DNA of 64,000 nucleotides, taken from Streptomyces spinosisporus. GTDB lineage: Bacteria > Actinomycetota > Actinomycetes > Streptomycetales > Streptomycetaceae. Shown here one piece after another: positions 35,808 through 45,621 of this stretch. The notes beneath the pieces are model-generated. The model was not told the DNA's origin. It ran no database searches and saw nothing but the letters and a program-made list of their open reading frames with translations. How positions within the stretch are numbered: position 1 is the first letter of the stretch; every line of letters begins with the position of its first letter. Location of the stretch: the NCBI RefSeq assembly GCF_022698145.1, contig NZ_JALDAX010000001.1, forward strand, positions 1,054,001 through 1,118,000. The letters run 5' to 3'. Both the position numbers and the translations under genes were made by a program.

Positions 35808-36830
35808 ATGGCCATGCCGCTGCGCCAGTCCATCAAGGTCGCTACGTATTTGGCTGAACAGAAGCTGCGCAAGCGGGACAAGTTCCCGTTGATCGTGGAG
35901 CTTGAACCTCTCTTCGCATGCAATCTGAAGTGCGAGGGCTGCGGCAAGATCCAGCACCCGGCGGGTGTGCTCAAGCAGCGCATGCCGGTCGCCCAGGCTG
36001 TCGGGGCGGTGCTGGAGTCCGGTGCCCCGATGGTGTCCATCGCGGGCGGCGAGCCCCTGATGCACCCTCAGATCGATGAGATCGTGCGGCAGTTGGTGGC
36101 GAAGCGGAAGTACGTCTTCCTGTGCACCAACGCCATGCTGCTGCGCAAGAAGATGGACAAGTTCAAGCCCTCGCCCTACTTCGCCTTCGCCGTGCACATC
36201 GACGGACTGCGCGAGCGGCACGACGAGTCGGTGGCGAAGGAGGGTGTGTTCGACGAGGCCGTGGAGGCCATCAAGGAGGCCAAGCGGCGCGGCTTCCGGG
36301 TCACCACCAACTCGACCTTCTTCAACACCGACACCCCGCAGACCATCATCGAGGTGCTCAACTTCCTCAACGACGACCTCAAGGTCGACGAGATGATGAT
36401 CTCGCCCGCCTACGCCTACGAGAAGGCGCCCGACCAGGAGCACTTCCTGGGTGTGGAGCAGACCCGCGAGCTGTTCAAGAAGGCCTTCGCGGGCGGCAAC
36501 CGCAAGAAGTGGCGGCTGAACCACTCCCCGCTCTTCCTGGACTTCCTGGAGGGCAAGGTCGACTTCCCGTGCACGGCCTGGGCGATCCCGAACTACTCGC
36601 TCTTCGGCTGGCAGCGCCCCTGCTACCTGATGAGCGACGGGTACGTGCCGACGTACCGCGAACTCATCGAGAAGACCGACTGGGACAAGTACGGCCGCGG
36701 CAAGGACCCGCGCTGCGCCAACTGCATGGCGCACTGCGGCTACGAGCCCACCGCCGTCCTCGCCACCATGGGGTCGCTGAAGGAGTCCCTGCGCGCCATG
36801 CGCGAGACGGTCTCCGGAAACCGGGAGTGA
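35808..36830 (+). CDS. hpnH: Adenosyl-hopene transferase HpnH (radical SAM)
   Basis: A 340-residue radical SAM enzyme that adds the 5'-deoxyadenosyl group to hopene, forming adenosylhopane. The cluster-binding CNLKCEGC (Cys38, Cys42, Cys45) is complete, GGEPLMHPQ follows as the SAM-binding GGE motif, and a C-terminal [12 protein letters not shown] patch could hold a further metal site or twitch-type cluster. The ribosome binding site AGGAGGT lies at 35794-35800 inside the end of hpnG. The protein length matches the family. Confidence 0.95.
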   Translation: MAMPLRQSIKVATYLAEQKLRKRDKFPLIVELEPLFACNLKCEGCGKIQHPAGVLKQRMPVAQAVGAVLESGAPMVSIAGGEPLMHPQIDEIVRQLVAKRKYVFLCTNAMLLRKKMDKFKPSPYFAFAVHIDGLRERHDESVAKEGVFDEAVEAIKEAKRRGFRVTTNSTFFNTDTPQTIIEVLNFLNDDLKVDEMMISPAYAYEKAPDQEHFLGVEQTRELFKKAFAGGNRKKWRLNHSPLFLDFLEGKVDFPCTAWAIPNYSLFGWQRPCYLMSDGYVPTYRELIEKTDWDKYGRGKDPRCANCMAHCGYEPTAVLATMGSLKESLRAMRETVSGNRE

Positions 36831-36834
36831 CGTC

Positions 36835-38010
36835 GTGACCGCCATTCCCTTGGGCCTCCCCGAGGTGCCGGCCCGTCCGATCGCCGAACGACGCGTGTCG
36901 CGGCAGATCCATGTCGGGCCGGTGGCGGTCGGGGGCGGGGCTCCGGTGTCGGTGCAGTCGATGACGACGACGCGTACGTCGGACATCGGCGCCACGCTCC
37001 AGCAGATCGCCGAACTCACCGCGTCCGGCTGCCAGATCGTCCGCGTCGCCTGCCCCACGCAGGACGACGCGGACGCGCTGGCGACCATCGCCCGCAAGTC
37101 GCAGATCCCGGTGATCGCGGACATTCACTTCCAGCCGAAGTACGTGTTCGCGGCGATCGAGGCCGGGTGTGCCGCGGTGCGGGTCAACCCGGGAAACATC
37201 AAGAAGTTCGACGACCAGGTGAGGGAGATCGCGCGGGCCGCCAAGGACCACGGCACGCCGATCCGGATCGGCGTCAACGCCGGCTCCCTCGACAAGCGGC
37301 TGCTGCAGAAGTACGGCAAGGCGACCCCGGAGGCGCTGGTCGAATCGGCGCTGTGGGAGGCGTCGTTGTTCGAGGAGCACGACTTCCGGGACATCAAGAT
37401 CTCGGTCAAGCACAACGACCCGGTCGTGATGGTCGAGGCGTACCGGCAGTTGGCCGAGCAGTGCGAGTACCCGCTGCACCTCGGGGTGACCGAGGCCGGT
37501 CCGGCCTTCCAGGGCACGATCAAGTCGGCGGTCGCCTTCGGCGCGCTGCTGTCGCAGGGCATCGGCGACACCATCCGGGTCTCGCTCAGCGCGCCGCCCG
37601 CCGAGGAGGTCAAGGTCGGCATCCAGATCCTGGAGTCGCTGGGACTGCGCCAGCGGCGCCTGGAGATCGTCTCCTGCCCGTCCTGCGGGCGGGCCCAGGT
37701 CGACGTCTACAAGCTGGCCGACGAGGTCACGGCGGGCCTGGACGGCATGGAAGTGCCGTTGCGCGTCGCCGTCATGGGCTGTGTGGTCAACGGGCCCGGT
37801 GAGGCGCGGGAGGCCGACCTCGGGGTCGCCTCCGGCAACGGCAAGGGCCAGATCTTCGTCAAGGGTGAGGTCATCAAGACCGTACCGGAGTCGAAGATCG
37901 TCGAGACCCTCATCGAAGAGGCGATGAAGATCGCCGAGCAGATGGAGCAGGACGGGGCCGCATCGGATGCCCCCGGCGTCACGGGGAAACCGGCAGTGAC
38001 GGTGAGTTGA
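36835..38010 (+). CDS. ispG: 4-hydroxy-3-methylbut-2-enyl diphosphate synthase (flavodoxin-type)
   Basis: A 391-residue iron-sulfur enzyme of the MEP pathway. It reductively opens 2-C-methylerythritol 2,4-cyclodiphosphate to HMBPP. Visible are VQSMTTTRT at the barrel start, [10 protein letters not shown], and the [4Fe-4S] ligands in [11 protein letters not shown] and [11 protein letters not shown]. The last about 25 residues are a variable Ala/Gly/Pro tail. Its position inside the hopanoid operon suggests a dedicated copy that boosts precursor supply; whether a second ispG exists elsewhere cannot be seen here. The GTG start is four bases past the hpnH stop. Confidence 0.95.
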   Translation: MTAIPLGLPEVPARPIAERRVSRQIHVGPVAVGGGAPVSVQSMTTTRTSDIGATLQQIAELTASGCQIVRVACPTQDDADALATIARKSQIPVIADIHFQPKYVFAAIEAGCAAVRVNPGNIKKFDDQVREIARAAKDHGTPIRIGVNAGSLDKRLLQKYGKATPEALVESALWEASLFEEHDFRDIKISVKHNDPVVMVEAYRQLAEQCEYPLHLGVTEAGPAFQGTIKSAVAFGALLSQGIGDTIRVSLSAPPAEEVKVGIQILESLGLRQRRLEIVSCPSCGRAQVDVYKLADEVTAGLDGMEVPLRVAVMGCVVNGPGEAREADLGVASGNGKGQIFVKGEVIKTVPESKIVETLIEEAMKIAEQMEQDGAASDAPGVTGKPAVTVS

Positions 38011-38041
38011 AGCAAGGTACGGACCGAGAGGGGGCCCGAGC

Positions 38042-39976
38042 GTGACGATTCTGGAGAACATCCGGGGACCACGCGACCTGAAGGCGCTGTCCGAGGCGGA
38101 ACTCGGTGACCTGTCCGAAGAGATCCGGGAGTTCCTGGTGCACGCGGTCGCCAGGACCGGTGGACACCTCGGGCCCAATCTGGGGGTGGTGGAACTGTCC
38201 ATCGCGCTCCACCGGGTCTTCGAGTCGCCCGTCGACCGCATCGTGTGGGACACCGGTCACCAGAGCTACGTCCACAAGATGCTGACGGGCCGTCAGGACT
38301 TCTCCAAGCTGCGCGGCAAGGGCGGCCTGTCCGGCTACCCCTCGCGCGAGGAGTCCGAGCACGACATCGTCGAGAACAGCCACGCCTCCACGGCGCTCGG
38401 CTGGGCCGACGGCCTGGCCAAGGCCCGCCAGGTGCAGGGGGAGAAGGGCCACGTCGTCGCGATCATCGGCGACGGCGCACTCACCGGCGGCATGGCCTGG
38501 GAGGCACTGAACAACATCGCGGCCGCCAAGGACCGCCCGCTGATCATCGTCGTCAACGACAACGAGCGCTCGTACGCCCCGACCATCGGAGGCCTCGCCA
38601 ACCACCTGGCCACCCTGCGCACCACGGACAGCTACGAGCAGGTGCTGGCCTGGGGCAAGGACGTACTGCTGCGCACCCCCGTCGTCGGCAACACCATCTA
38701 CGAGTCGCTGCACGGCGCGAAGAAGGGCTTCAAGGACGCGTTCGCCCCGCAGGGCATGTTCGAGGACCTGGGCCTGAAATACGTAGGACCGATCGACGGA
38801 CACGACATCGGGGCCGTGGAGTCCGCGCTGCGGCGCGCGAAACGCTTCCACGGGCCGGTGCTCGTGCACTGCCTCACCGAGAAGGGCCGCGGCTACGAGC
38901 CCGCCCTCGCCCACGAGGAGGATCACTTCCACACCGTCGGCGTGATGGACCCGCTCACCTGCGAGCCCCTCGCGCCGTCCAACGGCCCTTCCTGGACCTC
39001 GGTGTTCGGCGACGAGATCGCCGCGATCGGCGAGGAACGGGAGGACATCGTCGCGATCACCGCGGCCATGCTGCACCCGGTGGGCCTCGCCAAGTTCGCG
39101 GAGCGGTTCCCGGACCGCGTCTGGGACGTCGGCATAGCCGAGCAGCACGCGACCGTCTCCGCGGCCGGTCTCGCGACCGGCGGACTGCACCCGGTCGTCG
39201 CCGTCTACGCCACCTTCCTCAACCGCGCCTTCGACCAGCTGCTGATGGACGTGGCCCTGCACCGCTGCGGGGTCACCTTCGTCCTGGACCGGGCCGGCGT
39301 CACCGGCGTCGACGGCGCCTCCCACAACGGCATGTGGGACATGTCGATCCTCCAGGTCGTGCCCGGACTCAGGATCGCCGCCCCGCGCGACGCCGACCAG
39401 CTGCGCGCCCAGCTGCGCGAGGCCGTCGCCGTCGACGACGCGCCGACCCTGGTGCGCTTCCCCAAGGAGTCGGTGGGGCCGAGGATCCCGGCGGTCGACC
39501 GGGTCGGCGGCCTCGACGTCCTGCACCGCGGACCGGGCACGCCGGACGTGCTGCTGGTCGCCGTCGGCGTGATGGCGCCCGTCTGTCTGCAGGCCGCCGA
39601 GCTGCTCGAGGCCCGCGGGATCTCGTGCACCGTCGTCGACCCCCGCTGGGTCAAGCCCGTCGACCCGGCGCTGCCGCCTCTCGCCGCCGAGCACCGCCTG
39701 GTGGCCGTCGTCGAGGACAACAGCCGCGCGGCCGGCGTCGGCGCCGCGGTGGCGCTGGCACTCGGTGACGCCGAAGTCGACGTCCCCGTACGCCGGTTCG
39801 GCATTCCGGAGCAGTTCCTCGCGCACGCCAAACGCAGCGAGGTACTGGCCGACATCGGCCTGACCCCCGTCGAGGTGGCCGGCCGGATCAGCGCGAGCCT
39901 CGCCGTCAAGGAGGCCGAGGACACCCTGGCCGTCGGCGAACAGCCCGGCGGCACAGTCAAGGAGAAGGCTGAATGA
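38042..39976 (+). CDS. dxs: 1-deoxy-D-xylulose-5-phosphate synthase
   Basis: A 644-residue thiamine diphosphate enzyme that condenses pyruvate and glyceraldehyde 3-phosphate, the first and flux-controlling step of the MEP pathway. The TPP motif runs from [16 protein letters not shown] to the following [25 protein letters not shown] precedes it, and the transketolase central domain has [17 protein letters not shown] with the catalytic Glu. The GTG at 38042 follows GAGAGGGGGCCC. It overlaps the aminotransferase by 4 bases. With ispG and the prenyl synthase it makes the operon a self-feeding isoprenoid module. Confidence 0.95.
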   Translation: MTILENIRGPRDLKALSEAELGDLSEEIREFLVHAVARTGGHLGPNLGVVELSIALHRVFESPVDRIVWDTGHQSYVHKMLTGRQDFSKLRGKGGLSGYPSREESEHDIVENSHASTALGWADGLAKARQVQGEKGHVVAIIGDGALTGGMAWEALNNIAAAKDRPLIIVVNDNERSYAPTIGGLANHLATLRTTDSYEQVLAWGKDVLLRTPVVGNTIYESLHGAKKGFKDAFAPQGMFEDLGLKYVGPIDGHDIGAVESALRRAKRFHGPVLVHCLTEKGRGYEPALAHEEDHFHTVGVMDPLTCEPLAPSNGPSWTSVFGDEIAAIGEEREDIVAITAAMLHPVGLAKFAERFPDRVWDVGIAEQHATVSAAGLATGGLHPVVAVYATFLNRAFDQLLMDVALHRCGVTFVLDRAGVTGVDGASHNGMWDMSILQVVPGLRIAAPRDADQLRAQLREAVAVDDAPTLVRFPKESVGPRIPAVDRVGGLDVLHRGPGTPDVLLVAVGVMAPVCLQAAELLEARGISCTVVDPRWVKPVDPALPPLAAEHRLVAVVEDNSRAAGVGAAVALALGDAEVDVPVRRFGIPEQFLAHAKRSEVLADIGLTPVEVAGRISASLAVKEAEDTLAVGEQPGGTVKEKAE

Positions 39977-41358
39977 CCAAGGAGTTCGACCTCGGCGCTC
40001 TCCTGGCCGAGCGCGGAGCCGAGCGCTACGAGCTGCACGGGAAGTATCTGAACCACCAACTCCCGCGCATGCTGCACACCATCGGCTTCGACAAGGTCTA
40101 CGAGCGCGCCGAGGGCGCCCACTTCTGGGACGCGGACGGCAACGACTACCTGGACATGCTGGCCGGGTTCGGGGTGATGGGCGTGGGCCGCCACCACCCC
40201 GTCGTCCGCAAGGCGCTGCACGACGTCCTCGACGCCCAGCTCGCGGACCTCACCCGCTTCGACTGCCAGCCGCTGCCCGGGCTGCTGGCCGAGCGGCTCC
40301 TGACCCACAGCCCGCATCTGGACCGGGTCTTCTTCGGCAACAGCGGCACGGAAGCGGTGGAGACGGCCCTGAAGTTCGCCCGGTTCGCCGCCGGCAGGCC
40401 GCGCATCCTGTACTGCGACCACGCCTTCCACGGCCTGACCACCGGCTCGCTGTCGGTCAACGGCGAGGACGGTTTCCGGGACGGCTTCGCCCCGCTGCTG
40501 CCCGACACCGCCATCCCCCTCGGTGATCTCGACGCGCTGGAACGGGAGTTGAAGAAGGGCGACGTCGCCGCCCTGATCGTCGAGCCGATCCAGGGCAAGG
40601 GCGTGCACGAGGCCCCGCCCGGCTATCTGCGCGCCGCCCAGGAACTGCTGCACAAGCACAAGGCGCTGCTCATCGCCGACGAGGTGCAGACCGGCCTCGG
40701 CCGCACCGGCGACTTCTACGCCTACCAGCACGAGGACGGCGTCGAACCGGACCTGGTGTGCGTGGCGAAGTCGCTGTCGGGCGGGTACGTGCCGGTGTCG
40801 GCGACGCTCGGCAAGGACTGGATCTTCAAGAAGGTCTACTCGTCGATGGACCGGGTGCTGGTGCACTCGGCGAGCTTCGGGGCCAACGCCCAGGCCATGG
40901 CGGCCGGTCTCGCCGTGCTGTCGGTGATGGAGGACGAGCAGATCGTCGCCAACGCGCGGGCCACCGGGGAGCAGTTGAAGTCCCGGCTCGCGGCGCTGAT
41001 CGACAAGTACGAGCTGCTCGCCGACGTCCGCGGCCGGGGCCTGATGATCGGCATCGAGTTCGGCAGGCCCAAGTCGCTGAAGCTGCGCAGCCGTTGGACC
41101 ATGCTGCAGGCCGCGCGCAAGGGCCTGTTCGCACAGATGGTCGTCGTACCGCTGCTGCAGCGCCACCGCATCCTCACCCAGGTCTCCGGCGACCATCTGG
41201 AAGTGATCAAGCTGATCCCGCCGCTGGTCATCGGCGAGGAGGATGTGGACCGCTTCGTGGACGCCTTCACTGCCGTCATGGACGACGCGCACAGCGGCGG
41301 CGGCCTGATGTGGGACTTCGGCAAGACGCTGGTGAAGCAGGCGGTGGCCAATCGCTGA
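39973..41358 (+). CDS. Class III PLP aminotransferase (probable hopanoid side-chain amination)
   Basis: A 461-residue fold-type I aminotransferase. The PLP-binding lysine is Lys266 in [10 protein letters not shown], with the preceding [15 protein letters not shown] carrying the Asp that holds the pyridine nitrogen, and [17 protein letters not shown] forming the phosphate cradle. At the end of a hopanoid operon the natural role is to convert the oxidised ribosylhopane aldehyde to aminobacteriohopanetriol, as proposed for HpnO-type enzymes; that is inference from context. The stop TGA is immediately followed by the TCA of the convergent DUF4190 gene, so the two stops form the palindrome TGATCA. 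Confidence 0.88.
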   Translation: MTKEFDLGALLAERGAERYELHGKYLNHQLPRMLHTIGFDKVYERAEGAHFWDADGNDYLDMLAGFGVMGVGRHHPVVRKALHDVLDAQLADLTRFDCQPLPGLLAERLLTHSPHLDRVFFGNSGTEAVETALKFARFAAGRPRILYCDHAFHGLTTGSLSVNGEDGFRDGFAPLLPDTAIPLGDLDALERELKKGDVAALIVEPIQGKGVHEAPPGYLRAAQELLHKHKALLIADEVQTGLGRTGDFYAYQHEDGVEPDLVCVAKSLSGGYVPVSATLGKDWIFKKVYSSMDRVLVHSASFGANAQAMAAGLAVLSVMEDEQIVANARATGEQLKSRLAALIDKYELLADVRGRGLMIGIEFGRPKSLKLRSRWTMLQAARKGLFAQMVVVPLLQRHRILTQVSGDHLEVIKLIPPLVIGEEDVDRFVDAFTAVMDDAHSGGGLMWDFGKTLVKQAVANR

Positions 41359-41658
41359 TCAGAGGCCGAGCAGCGGAAGGTAGGGGCCGAGCACGACGAA
41401 CGGCCAGGCCAGCGCGAGCACGCCCAGGACCGTGCCCGTGACGGTGATCCACCGCCGGCCGATTCCGCGGCCGGCGTAGTGGAGCCCCATGAGGCCGAAG
41501 GTGACGGCGAGTCCGCCGCCGATGGCCATCAGGGGGATCATGAAGAGCGTCAGCCACGGCACGAAACCCGCCGCCGCCATCAGCCCCAGGAACAGTGAGA
41601 CGGGGCCGAGGGCGGCGGCGGGTGTGGCGTCGCAGTCGGCGGGAGCGTTTCCCTGCAT
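41359..41658 (-). CDS. DUF4190-like small membrane protein
   Basis: A 99-residue protein with a short hydrophilic N-terminus and three hydrophobic segments (LGPVSLFLGLMAAAGFVPW; MIPLMAIGGGLAVTFGLMGLHYAG; TVTGTVLGVLALAWPFVV). The pattern with GxxxGxxGLxxA-like packing and GRRWITVTGTVLG matches the DUF4190 family of small membrane proteins. A good AGGGGGA ribosome binding site precedes the ATG at 41658. A perfect 16-bp palindrome 15 bases upstream of the start suggests repression by a TetR-like protein. The function is unknown. Confidence 0.75.
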   Translation of the reverse strand: MQGNAPADCDATPAAALGPVSLFLGLMAAAGFVPWLTLFMIPLMAIGGGLAVTFGLMGLHYAGRGIGRRWITVTGTVLGVLALAWPFVVLGPYLPLLGL

Positions 41659-41672
41659 CTGGTCCCCCTGGT

Positions 41673-41688
41673 TTTGAACGCGTTCAAA
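41673..41688. promoter_or_regulatory. 16-bp perfect palindromic operator
   Basis: TTTGAACGCGTTCAAA is perfectly symmetric and lies 15-30 bases upstream of the DUF4190 start codon at 41658 (minus strand), between it and the XRE regulator gene. The form is typical of a TetR-family operator. The cognate repressor is not next to it. Confidence 0.6.
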
Positions 41689-41741
41689 TGTCGGGGGCAG
41701 CGTAGCAGCCGGAGCCGTTCCGGGAGCGCCTCTCGGGGCTT

Positions 41742-41776
41742 TTGCCGCTGAGGCAAGAATTTTGCCTGCTGGGCAA
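41742..41776. promoter_or_regulatory. Paired operator of the XRE-cupin regulator
   Basis: Two inverted repeats of the form TTGCC-N5-GGCAA, at 41742-41756 and 41762-41776, are spaced exactly 20 bases apart, so they face the same side of the helix. The second ends 20 bases before the XRE gene start at 41797. This arrangement suggests cooperative binding by the regulator to its own promoter. Confidence 0.65.
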
Positions 41777-41796
41777 TACTCGGGCTCAATGGAGGC

Positions 41797-42420
41797 ATGA
41801 ACGCCCCAGATGCCGCTCCCGCGGCGGGCCAGGGTGACGTCCTGCCCGTCGTCGCGCCACAGCTTCGCGCCCTGCGCCGCCGGGCCTCTCTCACGCTGGA
41901 GGCGGCGGCCCGCACCGCCGGACTGTCGGCGGCCCATCTGTCCCGGCTGGAGACCGGGCAGCGCCAGCCGTCGTTGCCGGTGCTGCTCACCCTCGCACGT
42001 ATCTACGGTACGACCGTCTCGGAACTGCTCGGCGAGACGGTCGCCGACCAGGACGCCGTCGTACGCGCCGGCGACATGGAACCGACCGCCGCGGGCGGCT
42101 GGACCTACTGGGAGGCCGGCGCGTCCGGCCGCGGGATGCAGGCCCTGCGGGTGCGCGTCCCGCACGGCTCGCAGGGCGACATCGTGCGGGTGCACCCCGG
42201 TGAGGAGTGGCTCTACGTCCTCAAGGGGCGGCTGCGGCTACGGCTCGGCGACACCGCGCACCGGCTCGGCCCCGGCGAGAGCGCGCACTTCGACTCGCTG
42301 ACCCCGCACCGCATCGCCGCCCAGGATCCCGACGGGGTCGAGCTCCTCTTCGTCCACACCCTTCTGCAGAGCCCCACGGCCACGCTGTGCCTGGGCCCGA
42401 TCACCGGAGACATGCCATGA
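41797..42420 (+). CDS. XRE family regulator with cupin domain
   Basis: A 207-residue regulator. Residues about 20-80 form an XRE-type helix-turn-helix (LRRRASLTLEAAARTAGLSAAHLSRLETGQRQPSLPVLLTLARIYG), and residues about 110-185 form a cupin sensor domain (VRVHPGEEWLYVLKGRLRLRLGD; LGPGESAHFDSLTPHRI) with several possible metal-binding residues. This architecture usually controls transporters or amino acid/polyamine catabolism. A pair of symmetric sites in its own promoter suggests autoregulation. It is coupled by ATGA to a 41-residue membrane peptide, which may be its effector or signal partner. Confidence 0.9.
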   Translation: MNAPDAAPAAGQGDVLPVVAPQLRALRRRASLTLEAAARTAGLSAAHLSRLETGQRQPSLPVLLTLARIYGTTVSELLGETVADQDAVVRAGDMEPTAAGGWTYWEAGASGRGMQALRVRVPHGSQGDIVRVHPGEEWLYVLKGRLRLRLGDTAHRLGPGESAHFDSLTPHRIAAQDPDGVELLFVHTLLQSPTATLCLGPITGDMP

Positions 42421-42542
42421 GCAACAGCAACATGGAGGAGAAGTTCCCCCGCGCCCTGTGGGTGCGCCTGATCATCTACATCGCGGTGGGGCACCTCTTC
42501 GCGGCCTTCATCTATCTGCTCTTCGAGATCGGCGCCAAGTAA
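42417..42542 (+). CDS. Small membrane protein, DUF6126-like
   Basis: A 41-residue protein with a charged N-terminus (MEEKFPRALWVR) and one transmembrane segment (LIIYIAVGHLFAAFIYLLFEIG). Its ATG overlaps the XRE regulator stop. It matches my memory of the Streptomyces family DUF6126, which is found next to such regulators. The constant pairing hints that it acts with the regulator, for example tethering or signalling at the membrane; this is inference. Confidence 0.75.
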   Translation: MSNSNMEEKFPRALWVRLIIYIAVGHLFAAFIYLLFEIGAK

Positions 42543-42561
42543 GTACCGGCGACCGCCGTGA

Positions 42562-43359
42562 TCAGTCGAGCAGTCGCTCCCGCAGGCTCGCGCGCAGCTC
42601 CGGGGTGAGGCCCAGGCCCTGCTCCAGGTAGGTGTCGACGTCGCCCCAGGTCTCCTCGATCGTCTCGAAGGCCGCCGCCAGATACTCGGCGCGGGCCTCG
42701 AAGAGGGGGCTGAGCAGCTCCATGACCTCGGGGGAGTAGCCCGCGGCGGAGGAGCTGCTGCGGCGCACCTTGTAACGGCGGTGCTTGGCGTTCGACTCCA
42801 GGTAGTCCGCGACGATCGCCTCGCGCTCGACGCCCAGCGCGAGCAGCGTCACGGCTATGGACAGGCCCGCACGGTCCTTGCCCGCCGCGCAGTGCATGAG
42901 CGCGGGCACGCTGTCCTCGGCGAGCGAGCGCAGCACGCGCGCGTGCTCGGCGGTGCGCTCCTTGATGATCGTGCGGTAGGAGGTGATCATCCGGTTCGCG
43001 GCGCGACCGTCGCCCAGGATGCCGCGCAGCTGCTCGATCTCGCCGTCGCGGACCATCTTCCAGAACTCGGCGCCGTCCGCCGGGTCGGTCAGCGGCAGGT
43101 TCACATTGCGCACGCCTGGCAGCTCGACGTCCGGGCCCTCCAGCTTCTGGTCCGCCGCGTTGCGGAAGTCGAAGACGGTGTGCAGGCCAAGAGAGGCCAG
43201 GAACTCGCTGTCCTCCTGCGTCGCGTGCGCGAGGTGGCCGCTGCGGAACAGCACCCCGAACCGCACCCGTCGTCCGTCCGTGGTCGGGAGGCCGCCGACG
43301 TCGCGGAAATTGCGGACACCTGCGAGTTCCGGTTCGGTCGACGGGATCTGCTGCGTCAC
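42562..43359 (-). CDS. Tyrosine phosphatase (MptpB-like, Y_phosphatase3)
   Basis: A 265-residue phosphatase. The P-loop HCAAGKDRAG places the nucleophile at Cys157 and the phosphate-binding Arg at 163. The N-terminal NFRDVGGL and LFRSGHLAHAT motifs are typical of the MptpB family, which dephosphorylates phosphotyrosine, phosphoserine/threonine and phosphoinositides. The GTG at 43359 has a GGAGGAG ribosome binding site. The open frame extends some 730 codons upstream, antisense to the alpha-galactosidase gene; this extension is a shadow and not coding. Confidence 0.9.
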   Translation of the reverse strand: MTQQIPSTEPELAGVRNFRDVGGLPTTDGRRVRFGVLFRSGHLAHATQEDSEFLASLGLHTVFDFRNAADQKLEGPDVELPGVRNVNLPLTDPADGAEFWKMVRDGEIEQLRGILGDGRAANRMITSYRTIIKERTAEHARVLRSLAEDSVPALMHCAAGKDRAGLSIAVTLLALGVEREAIVADYLESNAKHRRYKVRRSSSSAAGYSPEVMELLSPLFEARAEYLAAAFETIEETWGDVDTYLEQGLGLTPELRASLRERLLD

Positions 43360-43533
43360 GGGTGCTCCTCCCACTCCACCCGAACGGCGCGACTCGTCGA
43401 CGGGCTCTGTCGACCATACGACATGCGTTTCCTTGGGCAATGAGTTGTCCACAGGCGTTGCGACCAGGGCCCATGGCCCTTGATGATGTTGCAGATTGAG
43501 CGCACGTGTTCGGATCTGTGTGGGGGGCTTGGG

Positions 43534-45621
43534 ATGCTGGAGATCGCCGACAACGGCCGTACATGGCTCCTGACGGGGCGGGCCAGCAGCTACGCCGTGC
43601 ATCTCAACGAGGACGACGAACTCCTGCATCTGCACTGGGGTCCGCGGATCGCGCTCGCCGACGCCGAGGCTCTCGCCGCCCGGCCGCTGCCCGCCTACTG
43701 GCCCTTCGAGTCCCCGCTCGACGGGCACGAGGAGTACCCGGTCGAGGGCGGACCCCGCTTCGTACGGCCGGCCTTGTCGGTCCGCACCGACGAGCGCCGC
43801 GGCACGCAGTGGAGCTTCGAGGCCTACGACACCGAGGGCGGCGAGGGCGGTGACGACGGCGAGCTGCGCCTGCGCTTTTGTGACGACGCCGTGCGGATCA
43901 CCCTCCACTACCGGATGCGGCACGACGTCGTGGAGCGCTGGGTGACCGTCGACAACGAGGGCCCGGCCCTGGAGCTGTTGCGGGCCGACTCCGCCACCTG
44001 GACCCTGCCCGACCGCGAGGACTGGCGCCTGTCCCAGCTGCACGGACGCTGGGCCGCCGAGTCCCGGCTGACCAGTGCCCCGCTCACCTACGGTGAGAAG
44101 GTCATCGGCAGCCGCCGCGGCCACACCGGGCACCAGCACCTGCCCTGGGTGGCGCTCGACACCGACGCGACCGAGGAGAGCGGCGAGGTCTACGGCTGCG
44201 CGCTCGGCTGGTCGGGCTCCTGGCGGATCGCCGTGGCGCAGCTCCCGGACGCGCGCGTGCAGATCACCGGCGGCGCGGGGTACGACGACTCGGGACTGCT
44301 GCGCCTGGAGGCGGGCCAGTCGTACACGACGCCCGTCTTCGCCGGCCTGTGGAGCGACGGCGGCTTCGGCGGCGCGAGCCGCGCCTGGCACGCGTACCAG
44401 CGCGCGTACGTCATCCCGGACGCGGACCGGGACCGGCCCGTGCTGTTCAACTCCTGGGAGGCCACGGAGTTCGACATCTCCGAGGAGCAGCAGGAGGCGC
44501 TCGCCCGGCGGGCCGCCGCGATCGGCGTCGAGCTGTTCGTGGTCGACGACGGCTGGTTCGGAAAGCGCACCAGCGACCGTGCCGGAATCGGCGACTGGAC
44601 GCCCAACCCGGACCGCTTCCCGAACGGCCTCAAGCCCCTCGCCGACCATGTGCACGCTCTCGGCATGCAGTTCGGCATCTGGGTCGAGCCCGAGATGGTC
44701 AACCCGGACAGCGACCTGTACCGCGCGCACCCCGACTGGATTCAGTTCCAAACGGGACGAAAGAGGACGGAGTTCCGCAATCAGCTCGTACTGAACCTGG
44801 CCCGGGAGGACGTCCGGGAGTACCTGTGGGAACGGCTCGACGGGCTGTTGTCCAGCGCCCCGATCGACTATGTGAAGTGGGACTTCAACCGCTGTTTCAC
44901 CGACGCGGGCTGGCCCGGCGAGCCCTACCCCCAGCGGCTCTGGATCGACCATGTCCGCGCCCTGTACGGCCTGTTGGACCGGCTGCGCGCGGCCCACCCC
45001 GGTGTCGCCTTCGAGTCGTGCTCGGGCGGCGGCGGCCGGATCGACCTGGGGATCATGAGCCGTACCGACGAGGTGTGGACCTCCGACAACACCGACCCGC
45101 TCGACCGGCTCGCCATCCAGCACGGCTTCAGCCAGATCCACCCCGCGCGCGTGATGGCCGCCTGGGTCACCGACAGCCCCAACATCCAGCTCAACGGCCG
45201 GGTCAGCTCGCTGCGCTTCCGCTTCGTCAGCTCCATGGCCGGTGTGCTGGGGGTGGGCGGCGACCTCACCCGCTGGAGCGAGGAGGAACTGGCCGAGGCG
45301 GGGGAGTGGGTGGCCCGCTACAAGGAGATCAGGCCCCTGGTGCAGCGCGGCGACCTCTACCGGCTGCGGCCTCCGCGCGGCGGGCTGAGCGCCGTGCAGT
45401 ACGTGCGCGGGGACGAGGCGGTCGTCCTGGCCTGGCTCCAGGCGCAGAGCTACGGCGAACCGGTTCCGGCACTGCGCCTGCGCGGCCTTGACCCCGAGGC
45501 CTCGTACGAATGCCGCGAAACGGGCGAAGTGCACAGAGGTGCCGTCCTCCTGCATCACGGCCTGCGGACCGGTTTGCGCGGTGACCTCGACGCGACGGTT
45601 ATCCGGCTACGTCGTACTTGA
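43534..45621 (+). CDS. Alpha-galactosidase, glycoside hydrolase family 36
   Basis: A 695-residue GH36 enzyme that releases terminal alpha-galactose from melibiose, raffinose and galactomannans. Residues 1-300 form the N-terminal beta-sandwich, and the (beta/alpha)8 barrel follows with FVVDDGWFGKR, GIWVEPEMVNPDSDL, the nucleophile Asp450 in VKWDFNR and the acid/base Asp518 in TSDNTDPLDR. There is no signal peptide, so it acts inside the cell on imported oligosaccharides. The ATG at 43534 follows a GGGGGG stretch; an upstream in-frame ATG lacks support. It is divergent from the phosphatase. Confidence 0.93.
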   Translation: MLEIADNGRTWLLTGRASSYAVHLNEDDELLHLHWGPRIALADAEALAARPLPAYWPFESPLDGHEEYPVEGGPRFVRPALSVRTDERRGTQWSFEAYDTEGGEGGDDGELRLRFCDDAVRITLHYRMRHDVVERWVTVDNEGPALELLRADSATWTLPDREDWRLSQLHGRWAAESRLTSAPLTYGEKVIGSRRGHTGHQHLPWVALDTDATEESGEVYGCALGWSGSWRIAVAQLPDARVQITGGAGYDDSGLLRLEAGQSYTTPVFAGLWSDGGFGGASRAWHAYQRAYVIPDADRDRPVLFNSWEATEFDISEEQQEALARRAAAIGVELFVVDDGWFGKRTSDRAGIGDWTPNPDRFPNGLKPLADHVHALGMQFGIWVEPEMVNPDSDLYRAHPDWIQFQTGRKRTEFRNQLVLNLAREDVREYLWERLDGLLSSAPIDYVKWDFNRCFTDAGWPGEPYPQRLWIDHVRALYGLLDRLRAAHPGVAFESCSGGGGRIDLGIMSRTDEVWTSDNTDPLDRLAIQHGFSQIHPARVMAAWVTDSPNIQLNGRVSSLRFRFVSSMAGVLGVGGDLTRWSEEELAEAGEWVARYKEIRPLVQRGDLYRLRPPRGGLSAVQYVRGDEAVVLAWLQAQSYGEPVPALRLRGLDPEASYECRETGEVHRGAVLLHHGLRTGLRGDLDATVIRLRRT

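Noticed and set aside
43360..45558. Very long minus-strand open frame continuous with the tyrosine phosphatase gene
   Set aside because: It is exactly antisense to the GH36 alpha-galactosidase and arises from high-GC codon bias; the phosphatase has a clear GTG start with a GGAGGAG site at 43359.
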